A DNA stretch of 9,237 nucleotides, taken from Bacteroidales bacterium (GTDB lineage: Bacteria; Bacteroidota; Bacteroidia; Bacteroidales; Bacteroidaceae). Below, piece after piece: positions 1 through 7,500 of this stretch. The translations under genes and the position numbers were made by a program. Every line of letters starts with the position of its first letter. Positions within the stretch are counted from its first letter, which is position 1. The stretch covers positions 1-9,237 of the forward strand of contig SFPC01000082.1 in assembly GCA_004552195.1 (NCBI GenBank), read 5' to 3'. Below the pieces are notes generated by a model. The model had not been told where the DNA came from and did no database searches. It saw nothing but the letters and a program-made list of their open reading frames with translations.

Positions 1-342
1 GTATTGCACCTTGTACGAGGTGGGCAATGAATGTTTTGCCAAGGCAATCATTCATGAGGAAGTTGATGAAAATCAAGGATGATGAAGGTTTGAACTTTTT
101 TCCGGGGAACTGAAAATGCATATATATGCGCACGTGGGGGACGCAAACGTACCTACATGTAGCACATCAGAGCCGAAATCGTCAGCTCGTTCCGCTCACA
201 CACGTCATCATGGCATCCGGCTGACGATCCGCGCATCAATGCTTTTTCCCTTAAAAAATGTAGTCTTTTTATTCCCGACTATCAGAATACATTCGGCGAT
301 GTAGAAAAATATGTCTACTTTTGCACAAAACGAATAAAGGAC
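1..342. other. Left-edge region without a convincing complete gene
   Basis: No complete gene is supported here. Two + strand frames are open from the left edge, one ending at a TGA at 80-82 and one at a TGA at 111-113. A - strand frame is also open from about 109 to the edge. Any of these could be the end of a neighbouring gene, but each is under 40 codons and none is recognisable. A 10-bp palindrome, CTACATGTAG, lies at 153-162. The last 30 bases hold the promoter-like element of the downstream nuclease gene. The stretch is more AT-rich than the rest of the window. Confidence 0.5.
292..323 (+). promoter_or_regulatory. Bacteroidota-type promoter of the Rpn-like nuclease gene
   Basis: TACTTTTG at 316-323 matches the Bacteroidota primary sigma -7 consensus TAnnTTTG exactly and sits 19 bases upstream of the ATG at 343. 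The -33 element is weak: TTCG at 292-295, with suitable spacing, against a TTTG consensus. If it is used, the transcript would have a very short leader. An AAAGGA at 336-341 lies just before the start codon, too close to be a good Shine-Dalgarno site. Confidence 0.5.
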
Positions 343-1161
343 ATGGCAACACGTTATCTTGACCCCAAAGCGGACCTTACCTTTAAGAAGGTCTTCGGTG
401 AACATCCTGATTTGGTAATCAGCTTTCTCAATGCACTCCTGCCCTTCAAGCATGAGGAGGAGATGATACAGTCTGTCGTATATCTGCAACCGGATATGGT
501 GCCTGAAAATCCGCTGCGTAAGTACAGCATTGTGGATGTCAGGTGCCGGGATAATCGCGGCAGACAGTTTATCGTGGAAATGCAGATGGTGTGGTCGCCT
601 GAATTCCAGCAACGCGTGATGTTCAATTCTGCAAAGGCATACGTAAGACAGCTTGGCAAAGGGGAAAACTATGCGCTTCTGGAACCGGTGTACTCGTTGA
701 ATATTGTGAATGATGTGTTTGAAAAGGATATTCCCGAATACTATCATTATTACCGCATGGTGCACGAAATGTATTCAGAGCGTGTCATCGACGGCTTGCA
801 TCTGGTTTTCGTGGAATTGCCCAAATTCACGCCCCAGACCATCAGTGAAAAGAAGATGCACGTTCTGTGGCTCCGTTACCTGACTGAAATCAAGAGTTCC
901 ACCTACGAGGCTCCGGCGGACCTGCTGAACAACCCTGAGATAAGCAAGGCTTTGTCAGTGGTTGAACAGTCGGCATATACCCCGGAACAGCTACTGGGCT
1001 ACGAAAAGTTCTGGGATATCATAAGCACGGAAAAAACATACTACGGCAGTGCACTCAAGCGTGGACTTGAGCAAGGAATGAAACAGGGACTTGAACAAGG
1101 ACTTGAACAAGGAAGGACTTGCCGAAGGACGAGCCGAAGGTATGGAACAAGGACGAGCTGA
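343..1161 (+). CDS. Rpn family recombination-promoting nuclease / PD-(D/E)XK 'transposase' (C-terminus frameshifted)
   Basis: This encodes a member of the Rpn/PDDEXK_2 family, often annotated as 'PD-(D/E)XK nuclease family transposase'. Characterised relatives are DNA endonucleases that raise recombination, and the family has many copies in Bacteroidales. The N-terminus (DPKADLTFKKVFGEHPDLV, residues 7-25) and the catalytic core are typical: D65 in YSIVDVR, then E79 and Q81 in FIVEMQ. The nuclease domain spans roughly residues 5-235. From residue 241 the protein enters Gxxx tetrapeptide repeats (GLEQ, GMKQ). After about residue 257 the frame is lost, giving an Arg/Thr-rich out-of-frame tail that ends at a TGA. 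The real tail lies in the next frame up to 1324. Repaired, the protein would be about 325 residues. The catalytic domain is complete, so a truncated product may still be active. Its lower GC content suggests acquisition. Confidence 0.85.
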   Translation: MATRYLDPKADLTFKKVFGEHPDLVISFLNALLPFKHEEEMIQSVVYLQPDMVPENPLRKYSIVDVRCRDNRGRQFIVEMQMVWSPEFQQRVMFNSAKAYVRQLGKGENYALLEPVYSLNIVNDVFEKDIPEYYHYYRMVHEMYSERVIDGLHLVFVELPKFTPQTISEKKMHVLWLRYLTEIKSSTYEAPADLLNNPEISKALSVVEQSAYTPEQLLGYEKFWDIISTEKTYYGSALKRGLEQGMKQGLEQGLEQGRTCRRTSRRYGTRTS

Positions 1162-1225
1162 AGGCCTGGAACAAGGCCTGGAACAAGGACGTGCCGAAGG
1201 ACTGGAGCAAGGACGTGCAGAGGGA
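1063..1225 (+). repeat. 12-bp coding tandem repeat with a 4-bp phase break
   Basis: About 13 degenerate copies of a 12-bp unit encode Gxxx tetrapeptides: GLEQ, GMKQ, GLEQ, GLEQ, GLAE, GRAE, GMEQ, GRAE, GLEQ, GLEQ, GRAE, GLEQ, GRAE. The periodicity is broken once, at 1110-1117, where AGGAAGGA stands in place of AGGA. Without that 4-base duplication the array is 53 codons in a continuous frame. Whole-unit gain or loss would keep frame, so this break is a separate event. Confidence 0.85.
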
Positions 1226-1324
1226 ATCAAGGAAACTGCTCGGATCCTTAAATCAATGGGATTAAGTGCTGTTGACATCCGAAAAGCAACAGGACTCAGT
1301 GAAGAAGAAATTAGTGGTTTATAA
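1114..1324 (+). pseudogene. Detached C-terminal tail of the Rpn-like nuclease
   Basis: This is the continuation of the upstream nuclease gene in the +1-shifted frame. It encodes further Gxxx repeats (GLAE, GRAE, GMEQ, GLEQ) and then a non-repetitive tail, TARILKSMGLSAVDIRKATG and on to ISGL. That small helical, helix-turn-helix-like tail closes many full-length Rpn proteins, where it reads like 'ILKxxGLSxxxIxxxTGLSxEEI'. An internal ATG (ATGGAACAAGG, at about 1142) exists, but nothing suggests independent translation. The piece is best read as the 3' end of one broken gene covering 343-1324. Confidence 0.75.
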
Positions 1325-1337
1325 TCAGTTGCTATCT

Positions 1338-1375
1338 GCCGCCGAGCCTAACCAGCCCGGCGGCGTGGCTTTTCT
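1338..1375 (+). terminator. Probable intrinsic terminator after the Rpn-like gene
   Basis: GCCGCCG (1338-1344) pairs perfectly with CGGCGGC (1358-1364) around a 13-base loop and is followed by GTGGCTTTTC. It starts 14 bases after the stop codon of the restored nuclease frame. The T-run is short, so efficiency is uncertain. Confidence 0.5.
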
Positions 1376-1474
1376 GCCCCTCCTGTCGTTCCAGCCTTTG
1401 CCTTATAACCACTTTTTCCCATCAGGGCAAATAGCTGCAGCCCCGAATATGGGAACAAGTGTTTTTGTCGGCGG

Positions 1475-1508
1475 TTTATACTTTTTTATTCCAAAAACTC
1501 TACTTTTG
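1475..1508 (+). promoter_or_regulatory. Bacteroidota-type promoter of the ECF sigma operon
   Basis: TACTTTTG at 1501-1508 exactly matches the -7 consensus TAnnTTTG, and TTTA at 1475-1478 is a plausible -33 element. The region between is T/A-rich. It lies about 80 bases upstream of the preferred sigma-factor start, in the gap after the terminator-like hairpin. It is the only promoter-like site I see for the three-gene operon. No autoregulatory ECF-type promoter was recognised. Confidence 0.5.
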
Positions 1509-1589
1509 TTGTTGCATTCCATCTTTTAAAAGCGTTGTGTAGGAAAAGAAGGCAACCACAGCGTGTGCCGGGAAACCCATCTACTGCCT

Positions 1590-2102
1590 ATGACCCGAGA
1601 GGAACTCCAGCAACAATACCTTGTCTCGGGCGCAATGCTTTACGGCGTTGCGCTGCGCTTGTTGGGCTCTTCGCAGGATGCTGAGGATGCGGTGCAGGAG
1701 GTGTTCCTCACCTTATGGAACCGGAGCGAGATGTTGCAGGAACTGGAGGTGGAAGAGGGACAGCGGTATTTCACGCAAGCCCTCAAGAACCACTGTATTA
1801 GCCAGCTGCGACGACGGGAAGTGCGCAAAGTGGCGGATGAGGCAGTGGAGGATGTTTACAACCTCCAGCCCGATGATACCCCCTCGCCCTACGAACAGTT
1901 GGCGCAGAACGACGAGCTAGAACAGCTGGCCGGCCTCGTGGCGACATTGCCGAAGAAGCAGGCCGAAGCCTTCCGCCTGTGCCACTTTGAACAGCTGGAC
2001 ACCCATGAAATAGCCGGCCGGATGAACGAGACCGAGGCCAATGTGCGGATGCTGCTCAGCCGGGCGCGGCGCACCGTCAAGGCTCTGTTCTGTAAAGCAT
2101 AG
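1590..2102 (+). CDS. RNA polymerase sigma factor, ECF (sigma-70 family)
   Basis: This encodes a 170-residue ECF sigma factor, the usual length for the group. Region 2 (about residues 11-80) includes the core-binding and -10-reading segment DAEDAVQEVFLTLW. Region 4 (about 108-165) is a helix-turn-helix module: LPKKQAEAF, then HEIAGRMNETEANVRMLLSR with the typical 'VRMLLSRARR' recognition end. No anti-sigma fusion or extra C-terminal domain is present. The ATG at 1590 is preferred because the protein then begins MTREELQQQY, a normal ECF start. An in-frame GTG at 1563 would add nine residues without family character. It heads an operon with the two downstream genes, so its activity is probably held by the membrane protein encoded next. 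Its target genes cannot be read from this window. Confidence 0.93.
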   Translation: MTREELQQQYLVSGAMLYGVALRLLGSSQDAEDAVQEVFLTLWNRSEMLQELEVEEGQRYFTQALKNHCISQLRRREVRKVADEAVEDVYNLQPDDTPSPYEQLAQNDELEQLAGLVATLPKKQAEAFRLCHFEQLDTHEIAGRMNETEANVRMLLSRARRTVKALFCKA

Positions 2103-2147
2103 CGTTTCCTTCTTATGATAGTAGTACCCACAAACCGATTGGAAAAA

Positions 2148-3035
2148 ATGATGACCGAACTCGAAGCCCGACGCCTGCGAAAGCTGTACTACGACGGCAC
2201 ACTCTCTGCCGCCGACACCCGGAAGCTGGCCCACTTTGTGCTTTCCGATGCTTGTCCCGAAGCATGGCGGCCAGAGCGGGGGATGTTTGCTGCACTGCTC
2301 AGCTCGCCTGCCCTGCCAGAGGGCTTTATGCAACGGTTGCAGCAAACGGTGGAAGTTGCCGCCCGCGAAGCGGAGGAGGCCCGCCCCATAGCGGCTGATG
2401 CGCAACCGGGAGAGGCGGTCGCACGGCAGGAAAGCGCGGATGCGCGCCCCGCTGTCTGTATGGGTCATCGCCGATGGCGCAGGGCGGGCGCACTGCTGGC
2501 TGCTGCCGCCCTGTGTGGAGCCCTGTGGGTGGGGCTCACTCCCGGAGAGGAGCAGCAGGAGCTACAGCCGCAGGAGGTGCGTATCGGTCTGAAGGAACCG
2601 GCTGCCTGTGTGCCTCAAGCGGGACACCGCACCCAACCGGCGGAACGAGAACCCGTTACCTTGGCTTGTTCGTCTGTTCAGCCGGCAACCGGTTCGAGAA
2701 AGGCATCGCCCCTCCGGCGCAGACGCAAGGCCGGAATAATCCTCCCGACCGTTGCCACCGCCACCACCATTCCTGCCGACACCGCTTGGCAATCACCTTC
2801 CGATGCTTTGCCATCGAAGTTTACAGCGTCAGCCGAGCCGTATTCCATCTATGAGGCCACGGCCCATACGCCCGAAGAGGTGGAGGCGCAGTTGCAGGAG
2901 GTGGCCGCTTTCCTGGCAGAGGTGCGGTCAGACTGTTTAGCCATGACACGGCAGTTCCAGAACGACAGTCCGCTGCTCATCAACCTGCCGGCGGAAAACG
3001 ACACGATAACCTCGAATACCCTAATCCTGAAATAA
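2148..3035 (+). CDS. Putative anti-sigma factor-like single-pass membrane protein
   Basis: No family is recognised with certainty. Numbered from the ATG at 2148, the N-terminal ~50 residues (MTELEARRLRKLYYDGTLSA, then RKLAHFVLS) resemble the short cytoplasmic helical segment that opens many Bacteroidales proteins encoded after ECF sigma factors. An Ala/Glu-rich stretch follows. One membrane segment lies at about residues 112-131 (AGALLAAAALCGALWVGL), flanked by Arg on its N-terminal side (HRRWRR), which predicts a cytoplasmic N-terminus. The remaining ~165 residues would be periplasmic, with low-complexity sequence, a basic patch (RRRRK) and a helical acidic C-terminal region. The gene starts 45 bases after the sigma gene. 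The in-frame ATG at 2115 is possible, but its added codons look non-coding, whereas GGAAAAA precedes 2148. The anti-sigma role is inferred from topology and position only. Confidence 0.65.
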   Translation: MMTELEARRLRKLYYDGTLSAADTRKLAHFVLSDACPEAWRPERGMFAALLSSPALPEGFMQRLQQTVEVAAREAEEARPIAADAQPGEAVARQESADARPAVCMGHRRWRRAGALLAAAALCGALWVGLTPGEEQQELQPQEVRIGLKEPAACVPQAGHRTQPAEREPVTLACSSVQPATGSRKASPLRRRRKAGIILPTVATATTIPADTAWQSPSDALPSKFTASAEPYSIYEATAHTPEEVEAQLQEVAAFLAEVRSDCLAMTRQFQNDSPLLINLPAENDTITSNTLILK

Positions 3036-3045
3036 ATTCCACGCT

Positions 3046-3852
3046 ATGAAACACCGTATATTTCTTAGCCTATTCCTGTTCGCGGCTTGGTTCCTTTCCC
3101 TGGTCAAGGCCGCATCTCTTCCTGTTGCTTGGCTGAATTACTATGTGGCGCGCGCGGACAGCAGCAGCTACGTCACGGTCGATGGGCAGCAAATGGAGCG
3201 CGAAGCTTGCAAACAGTACATCAAGGGATTGAAAAAGAGCGAACAGCAGTTGTTGGAGGGGGCTGAAAAGTTGGAGAGGAAAGGGTTGAAAACCCATGCC
3301 GAGCATTTGCGCAAAGAGGCCGCCAAAATCCGGGAGGAATGGATGCCTTGGGAAACAGCCTTGGGCAACACGGACGAAAAGTGGAGCGAGAAAGCCGGCA
3401 CAGGAATGTGGGCGGTGGACAAAAGGGGCTATTACGATTTCAGCTACCTGAAGTTCCGCAAGGGAACGAAGATTGTTTTCCTGCCAAAGGCGGTGCTGGA
3501 TGACTCAAGTGTCTGGAGGATGACAGGAAGTGCCTTGTCCGCTTCGTTCCGTGATGCCGAAGGACTGCTGCTCGTGCAACTGTTGACGCAGGAAACGGTC
3601 AATTTGGTTATCAAGGACATCGAGGCCATCACCTCGGGCGGACAATACCAGCAGCTCTTTGAGTTGTCCCACGAGCGCCAGGTCGTCTGTGCCTATGTGC
3701 GGCCATCGAAACAGGCAGGCGTGTTTGACGAGCTGATATTCTTCGGCGCGGTGGCTGACGGCAAGGTGTTCTTGATGCAGGTGTACGGCAAGTTACAACA
3801 GAAAGAGCTGACGGAGTTTGCCAAGACCTTCCTCTGGCAATCCAGCCAGTAA
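3046..3852 (+). CDS. Exported hypothetical protein of the sigma operon (possibly DUF4252-like)
   Basis: This 268-residue protein has a clear signal peptide (MKHRIFLSLF through LSLVKA, residues 1-22, cleavage probably after a KA-A or AA-S site). It has no lipobox and no other membrane segment. Residues 48-100 are rich in Lys and Glu and predicted to be helical (KSEQQLLEGAEKLERKGL and onward). Residues about 180-262 form an alternating strand/helix region ending FLMQVYGKLQQKELTEFAKT. Its rhythm recalls the C-terminal part of DUF4252 proteins, which are often encoded beside ECF sigma genes in Bacteroidetes, but I could not verify this by search. The start is 10 bases after the previous stop, so the two genes are almost certainly cotranscribed. 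The product probably works in the periplasm or at the envelope as part of the same signalling unit. Function is unknown. Confidence 0.75.
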   Translation: MKHRIFLSLFLFAAWFLSLVKAASLPVAWLNYYVARADSSSYVTVDGQQMEREACKQYIKGLKKSEQQLLEGAEKLERKGLKTHAEHLRKEAAKIREEWMPWETALGNTDEKWSEKAGTGMWAVDKRGYYDFSYLKFRKGTKIVFLPKAVLDDSSVWRMTGSALSASFRDAEGLLLVQLLTQETVNLVIKDIEAITSGGQYQQLFELSHERQVVCAYVRPSKQAGVFDELIFFGAVADGKVFLMQVYGKLQQKELTEFAKTFLWQSSQ

Positions 3853-3900
3853 CCGTCCGATCGGGAGGGGGATGTAGGGGAACCATAAGCCAGATATACC

Positions 3901-4476
3901 ATGAAGATACTGATAATCAATGCCAGTCCGCGCCGAAAGGGCTGCATATCGCAGCTGTTGGAAGCCATGCGCGCCGTTTTCGAACAACAAGGCCACGAGG
4001 TCTGCGTAGTGCGTACCGCCGAGTTGCCGGTGAAGCACTGCACGGGCTGCATGACGTGCCGCACGCAAAACCGGTGCTGCCTGCCCGAGGACGGCGCGCA
4101 GCTTACGCTTGAAAAAATCCAGTGGTGCCAACTCTTGGTGGTCGGTGCGCCCTGCTATTGGGGCAATATGCCCGGCGAGCTCAAGGTGCTCTTCGACCGC
4201 ATTGTCTACGGCATGATGGGGGAAACGCGCCGGGGCATTCCCTTGGGCAAGCACAAAGGGAAACGTGCCGTAGTGGTGTCCACATCGACCACTCCGTTCC
4301 CTCTGAACGTATGGTTCGGACAGACACGCGGCGTGGTGCGCGCCTTGAAGGAGATATTGAAATACAGCGGCTTCACACTCGCCGCCACCTTCGAGCGCGG
4401 CGGAACGAAAAACAAGCCGCTCAACGACAAGGATCTGCGCCGCGTGGCTCGATTGGCCGAGAAAGTGGGAAAATAA
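3901..4476 (+). CDS. Flavodoxin-fold NAD(P)H-dependent FMN reductase with cysteine cluster
   Basis: This 191-residue protein belongs to the NADPH-dependent FMN reductase / iron-sulfur flavoprotein-like family. MKILIINASPRRKG is the first strand and phosphate-binding loop for FMN. APCYWGNMPGELKVLFDR (residues 83-100) is the conserved segment lining the flavin site. Between them lies a cysteine cluster, C47-x2-C50-x2-C53, followed by C59 and C60. The family normally has C-x2-C-x2-C-x4-7-C, which binds a 4Fe-4S cluster in characterised iron-sulfur flavoproteins and is redox-active or structural in others. The likely role is cytoplasmic electron transfer to quinones or other acceptors; the substrate is unknown. 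It begins 48 bases after the preceding gene with no evident promoter or Shine-Dalgarno site. It may be read through from the sigma operon, though no functional link is obvious. Confidence 0.85.
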   Translation: MKILIINASPRRKGCISQLLEAMRAVFEQQGHEVCVVRTAELPVKHCTGCMTCRTQNRCCLPEDGAQLTLEKIQWCQLLVVGAPCYWGNMPGELKVLFDRIVYGMMGETRRGIPLGKHKGKRAVVVSTSTTPFPLNVWFGQTRGVVRALKEILKYSGFTLAATFERGGTKNKPLNDKDLRRVARLAEKVGK

Positions 4477-4490
4477 TCCAAGGCCGTGGA

Positions 4491-4516
4491 GCTGGGCTTT
4501 GAGCCGGTGCTTTTTT
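4491..4516 (+). terminator. Probable intrinsic terminator of the flavoprotein gene
   Basis: GGCT-TTG-AGCC (within 4494-4504) forms a small hairpin that can extend outward through a bulged G and a T-G/C-G pair. It is followed by TGC and six T residues (4511-4516). It lies 15 bases after the flavoprotein stop, in the short gap between convergent genes. The stem is short, so confidence is moderate. Confidence 0.45.
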
Positions 4517-4535
4517 CAGCGGAAAAGTGCCGGCT
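4502..4535. terminator. Longer hairpin between convergent genes
   Basis: AGCCGGTGCTTTT (4502-4514) pairs with AAAAGTGCCGGCT (4523-4535) around the 8-base loop TTCAGCGG. That gives a 13-bp stem with two G-U wobbles when transcribed from the + strand and two A-C mismatches from the - strand. It sits one base from the stop codon of the helicase gene and overlaps the smaller terminator hairpin. No T-tract follows on either side. It may serve as a barrier or 3'-end stabiliser for either transcript, or compete with the smaller fold. Confidence 0.4.
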
Positions 4536-4536
4536 A

Positions 4537-7500
4537 CTATAGGATAAGAACTTCGGGAAGGGGATTTTCGTTGTGTAAGATGTCGATGGTGCCCATGCCT
4601 TTCACGAACCGGTACGTGCAAGGGTGGGCTGCTTCATGATAGTTCACTTCTTCGTGCAATAGCACCTCACTCGTTTCCGTCAGGAAACCCGCCTGGCCAA
4701 ACAACTCCCGTTCCACATCGTCCGCCTGCACCGTCAGTTCCGAAATGTCGCAGTGGAAAATCTCCTCAGCCAGGCTTTCGATGTTTCTCGCCGGGCTGTG
4801 CTTGTGGATATGCAGGAAATTTTTCACTTCGCACGACGCATCGGGGTACAGCACGACGAGGCAATGCTTCGCCCTGCTTATCGCCACATTGATCAGGTTG
4901 CGTTGGTTAATCAGGATGTTGTCCGGCGGAAACATCTGGAGGTTCGGCGGATTGAGCACCAGCATCACGATGTCGAACTCGTCGCCTTGGAACTGATGGA
5001 TGGTGTTTACGCAAAGGCTGACGTTCGCCTTGTGGCGGAACGTGCCGACGTTTATCAGTTTTTCCAGCAACTTCTTTTGCGCCGTGTACGGTGTGATGAT
5101 GCCAATCGACAGTTCGCGGCTGAAGTCCGCTTTTTCCAGTCGTGCGAACAAGTGTTGCAGCATCTCTTTTACCAGCAGAGCCGAATAGATATGGAATTTG
5201 CTCCCTTTCAGTTTGTCCAAGTCCGTTAGGCGGCCCGATAGTGCGCTGCCCTCCGCCTTCGTAACCGGGAACCGCAGGAACGTCAGCGGCCGGTTGAAGA
5301 CGGAACAGCCCTCGGCTGGCAGTCCGAGCGGCGGGCCTTGGAATGCCGGCTGCACCATGCCCTGATAGGCAAAGCGGCTCATCATTTCGCACAGCGGCGG
5401 CACACTCCGGTATTGCTTGCGCAGCAGCCGGATGCCCAGCTTCCCTTTCAGTTGTGGGCACAAACCCTCCGGCGTTTCCGAGAACTCCGACAGGCCGATG
5501 AACGAGTAGAAATTAAATTCGTCGAGCCGCGCGTCTTCCAATATGAAAGGGTCCAGGTTCGTGATGGCCGGCAGCTGCAACGGGTCGCCCACGATGTGGA
5601 ACTCGCAGTGCGCATTACACTGCCGCCCTTTGAACAGTGCGAGCAACACATAGTCGAGCGTCACCATCGAAGCCTCATCAATGAAGATGGCATCCCAAGC
5701 CAGGTTGTGCAGGTAGTCCTGTTCTTTCAGGGCAAAGGTACGTGCGTAGTAATGAACCGTCGAAACCAGCACCCGGGGTAGGGAGTCGTTGCCAGCATCG
5801 TAGATGGGAATTTGCAAATCCTCCAGTTCGTTGACCAGTTCTGAGTTCGCCACGTTCACACCCCTATAGGCACGGATATGTTGGTGCTTCAGCCGTTCTG
5901 CCAACACCCCGGCAGCCGCGTTGGTCGGCGTGAGGATGAGGATGCGCCCCGACGGATGGGGCTCTGTCAGGCTTTGCACCATCCGGGTGATTTCTGTCGT
6001 CTTCCCCGTGCCCGGCGGGCCGAACAGCAGGTGGATACCGTCGGGCAACAGTTCCCTCAAGTCCCTGTCGCGCTCCACTTCCAGCGTCCCGATGGCCTGT
6101 AAGAGCGACCGTACCAGAAACTCAATGTCCTTTTTCTCGCCTGCCTCCACATACTTCAGGCGCAGGTCCAGCACCTCTTCGAGCCATGCCAGCGAACACG
6201 GTTTGCTGGACTTTACCACCGCCTTCTGTTCTTCAATGCGCTGTTTGAGCTGAAAACGCTCCAGCACTCCGTGCTGCTCCATGTACTGCAGTAGGTTCTC
6301 CACATCCTCTTTCGACACGATGCCCGACGATGAAAAAACAGATTGAAGCACTTCCATGTCCTCCGGCTGCAACTCCCTGACCGGTAGTCCCAACATTTTG
6401 CGCAATGCGGGACCTGCCGCCTCTAACCAAGGTTGTGCGCAGAGCAGTTCGCGGTGGAGCGACGGCAGCTGCGCCGAATGCCAGGTGCCCCAGTACGACG
6501 AGCGGTAAGAGGCTTGGAGAAAACCTTTGCCGGACAGCCTTTCCAGCAATTCCGCCGCCTCTGCCGGGCAGCAGGGAGCCGTGCGGGTCACGAAAAGTTC
6601 AAATCCGTCAATCACCGGCTCTTCTATATATTCAAAAGCCGCCTTGCCCTGATTGTAAGGTGCCGGACGCTGTGCGCCGGCAGGGATGCGCCCCACCTGT
6701 TTGTCGGTGATGGGGAGCTGGCAAAGGCGCAGGGTGGGCGACTGGAGTTCCGGAAAATGCGCCGTGAACTTTTGCAGCAGTGCCACGTCGTCAGCGGGCA
6801 GCAGCTCCTTGAGCCTCGCGAAATCCACGAACTTCGCTTCGGGATTGTCGCGGAAAAACAAATCGTTGTCGGCATTGTGCAACTTCACCCCGGCACATTC
6901 CGCCATTTCCCATCCCTTTGCCGTCGACCAAGCAGGCAACAGGCAACGCGGCTTCAGCGCAGCTTGTTGCTCCGGGATAAGTTTGTCCAAAAATACCCTG
7001 ACAAAATTCACCAGCGCGTCCAGCCGTTCCTTGAACTCCCGTTCCGCCGACAGCACCACGGGCAGCAACACCTGTTCCGCCAGGATAAAATCGTTCACTT
7101 CCGTCAGTCCCAGATTGCGGAAGAAGTTCCTGACGTTTGCGTCCTCCACCAACGACGGCTTCACCATGCACAGTCCGCCGGTCTGCAAGTTCCCGCCCTC
7201 CGCGCCGGGCAGATGCACGTGCGAGGCCACGTCGCCTTTCACGAAAGGAGCCTCAAAAGTGTTGTCCGCCGTGAGAATGATTTTCTTGTAGCGGAGAAAA
7301 GTATCGTCGCCCTTCTCCCAAAGGTTCGGCACTTTCCGCAGCGACACATACCATGCCTTCAGCCATTCCTCCGGCTGCTGCGCGAGCAAATCCGGAGAGA
7401 TTTTGCGGAGAATCTTCTCGGGGCTGAGGCGTTCGATGCCCAGCATTTTGGGCAAGAGCGCGCCGCGTTTGATTTCCGCCGTCAACGACGGCAACACCCA

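Noticed and set aside
1..109. Left-edge open frames on both strands as remnants of a neighbouring gene
   Set aside because: Three frames are open over under 40 codons, none has recognisable sequence, and they cannot be told apart without the flanking DNA.
153..162. Palindrome CTACATGTAG as an operator
   Set aside because: It is a single 10-bp palindrome about 155 bases from the nearest promoter-like element, with no second copy; chance is a sufficient explanation.
208..765. 185-codon open frame on the - strand opposite the Rpn-like nuclease
   Set aside because: It is antisense to the conserved nuclease domain, with a His/Ile-rich translation and no motif.
1063..1225. Tandem repeats considered as a CRISPR array
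   Set aside because: The units are 12 bp, contiguous, without spacers, and encode a regular Gxxx protein repeat.
2474..2854. 126-codon + strand frame overlapping the putative anti-sigma gene, considered as evidence of a frameshift there
   Set aside because: The main frame is continuous from 2148 to 3035 and keeps a coherent membrane segment and acidic C-terminus. The alternative frame is Gly/Arg/Thr-rich and shadow-like.
3793..4254. 153-codon - strand frame opposite the flavoprotein
   Set aside because: It is a shadow of the flavodoxin-fold gene, whose FMN and cysteine motifs are clear on the + strand.
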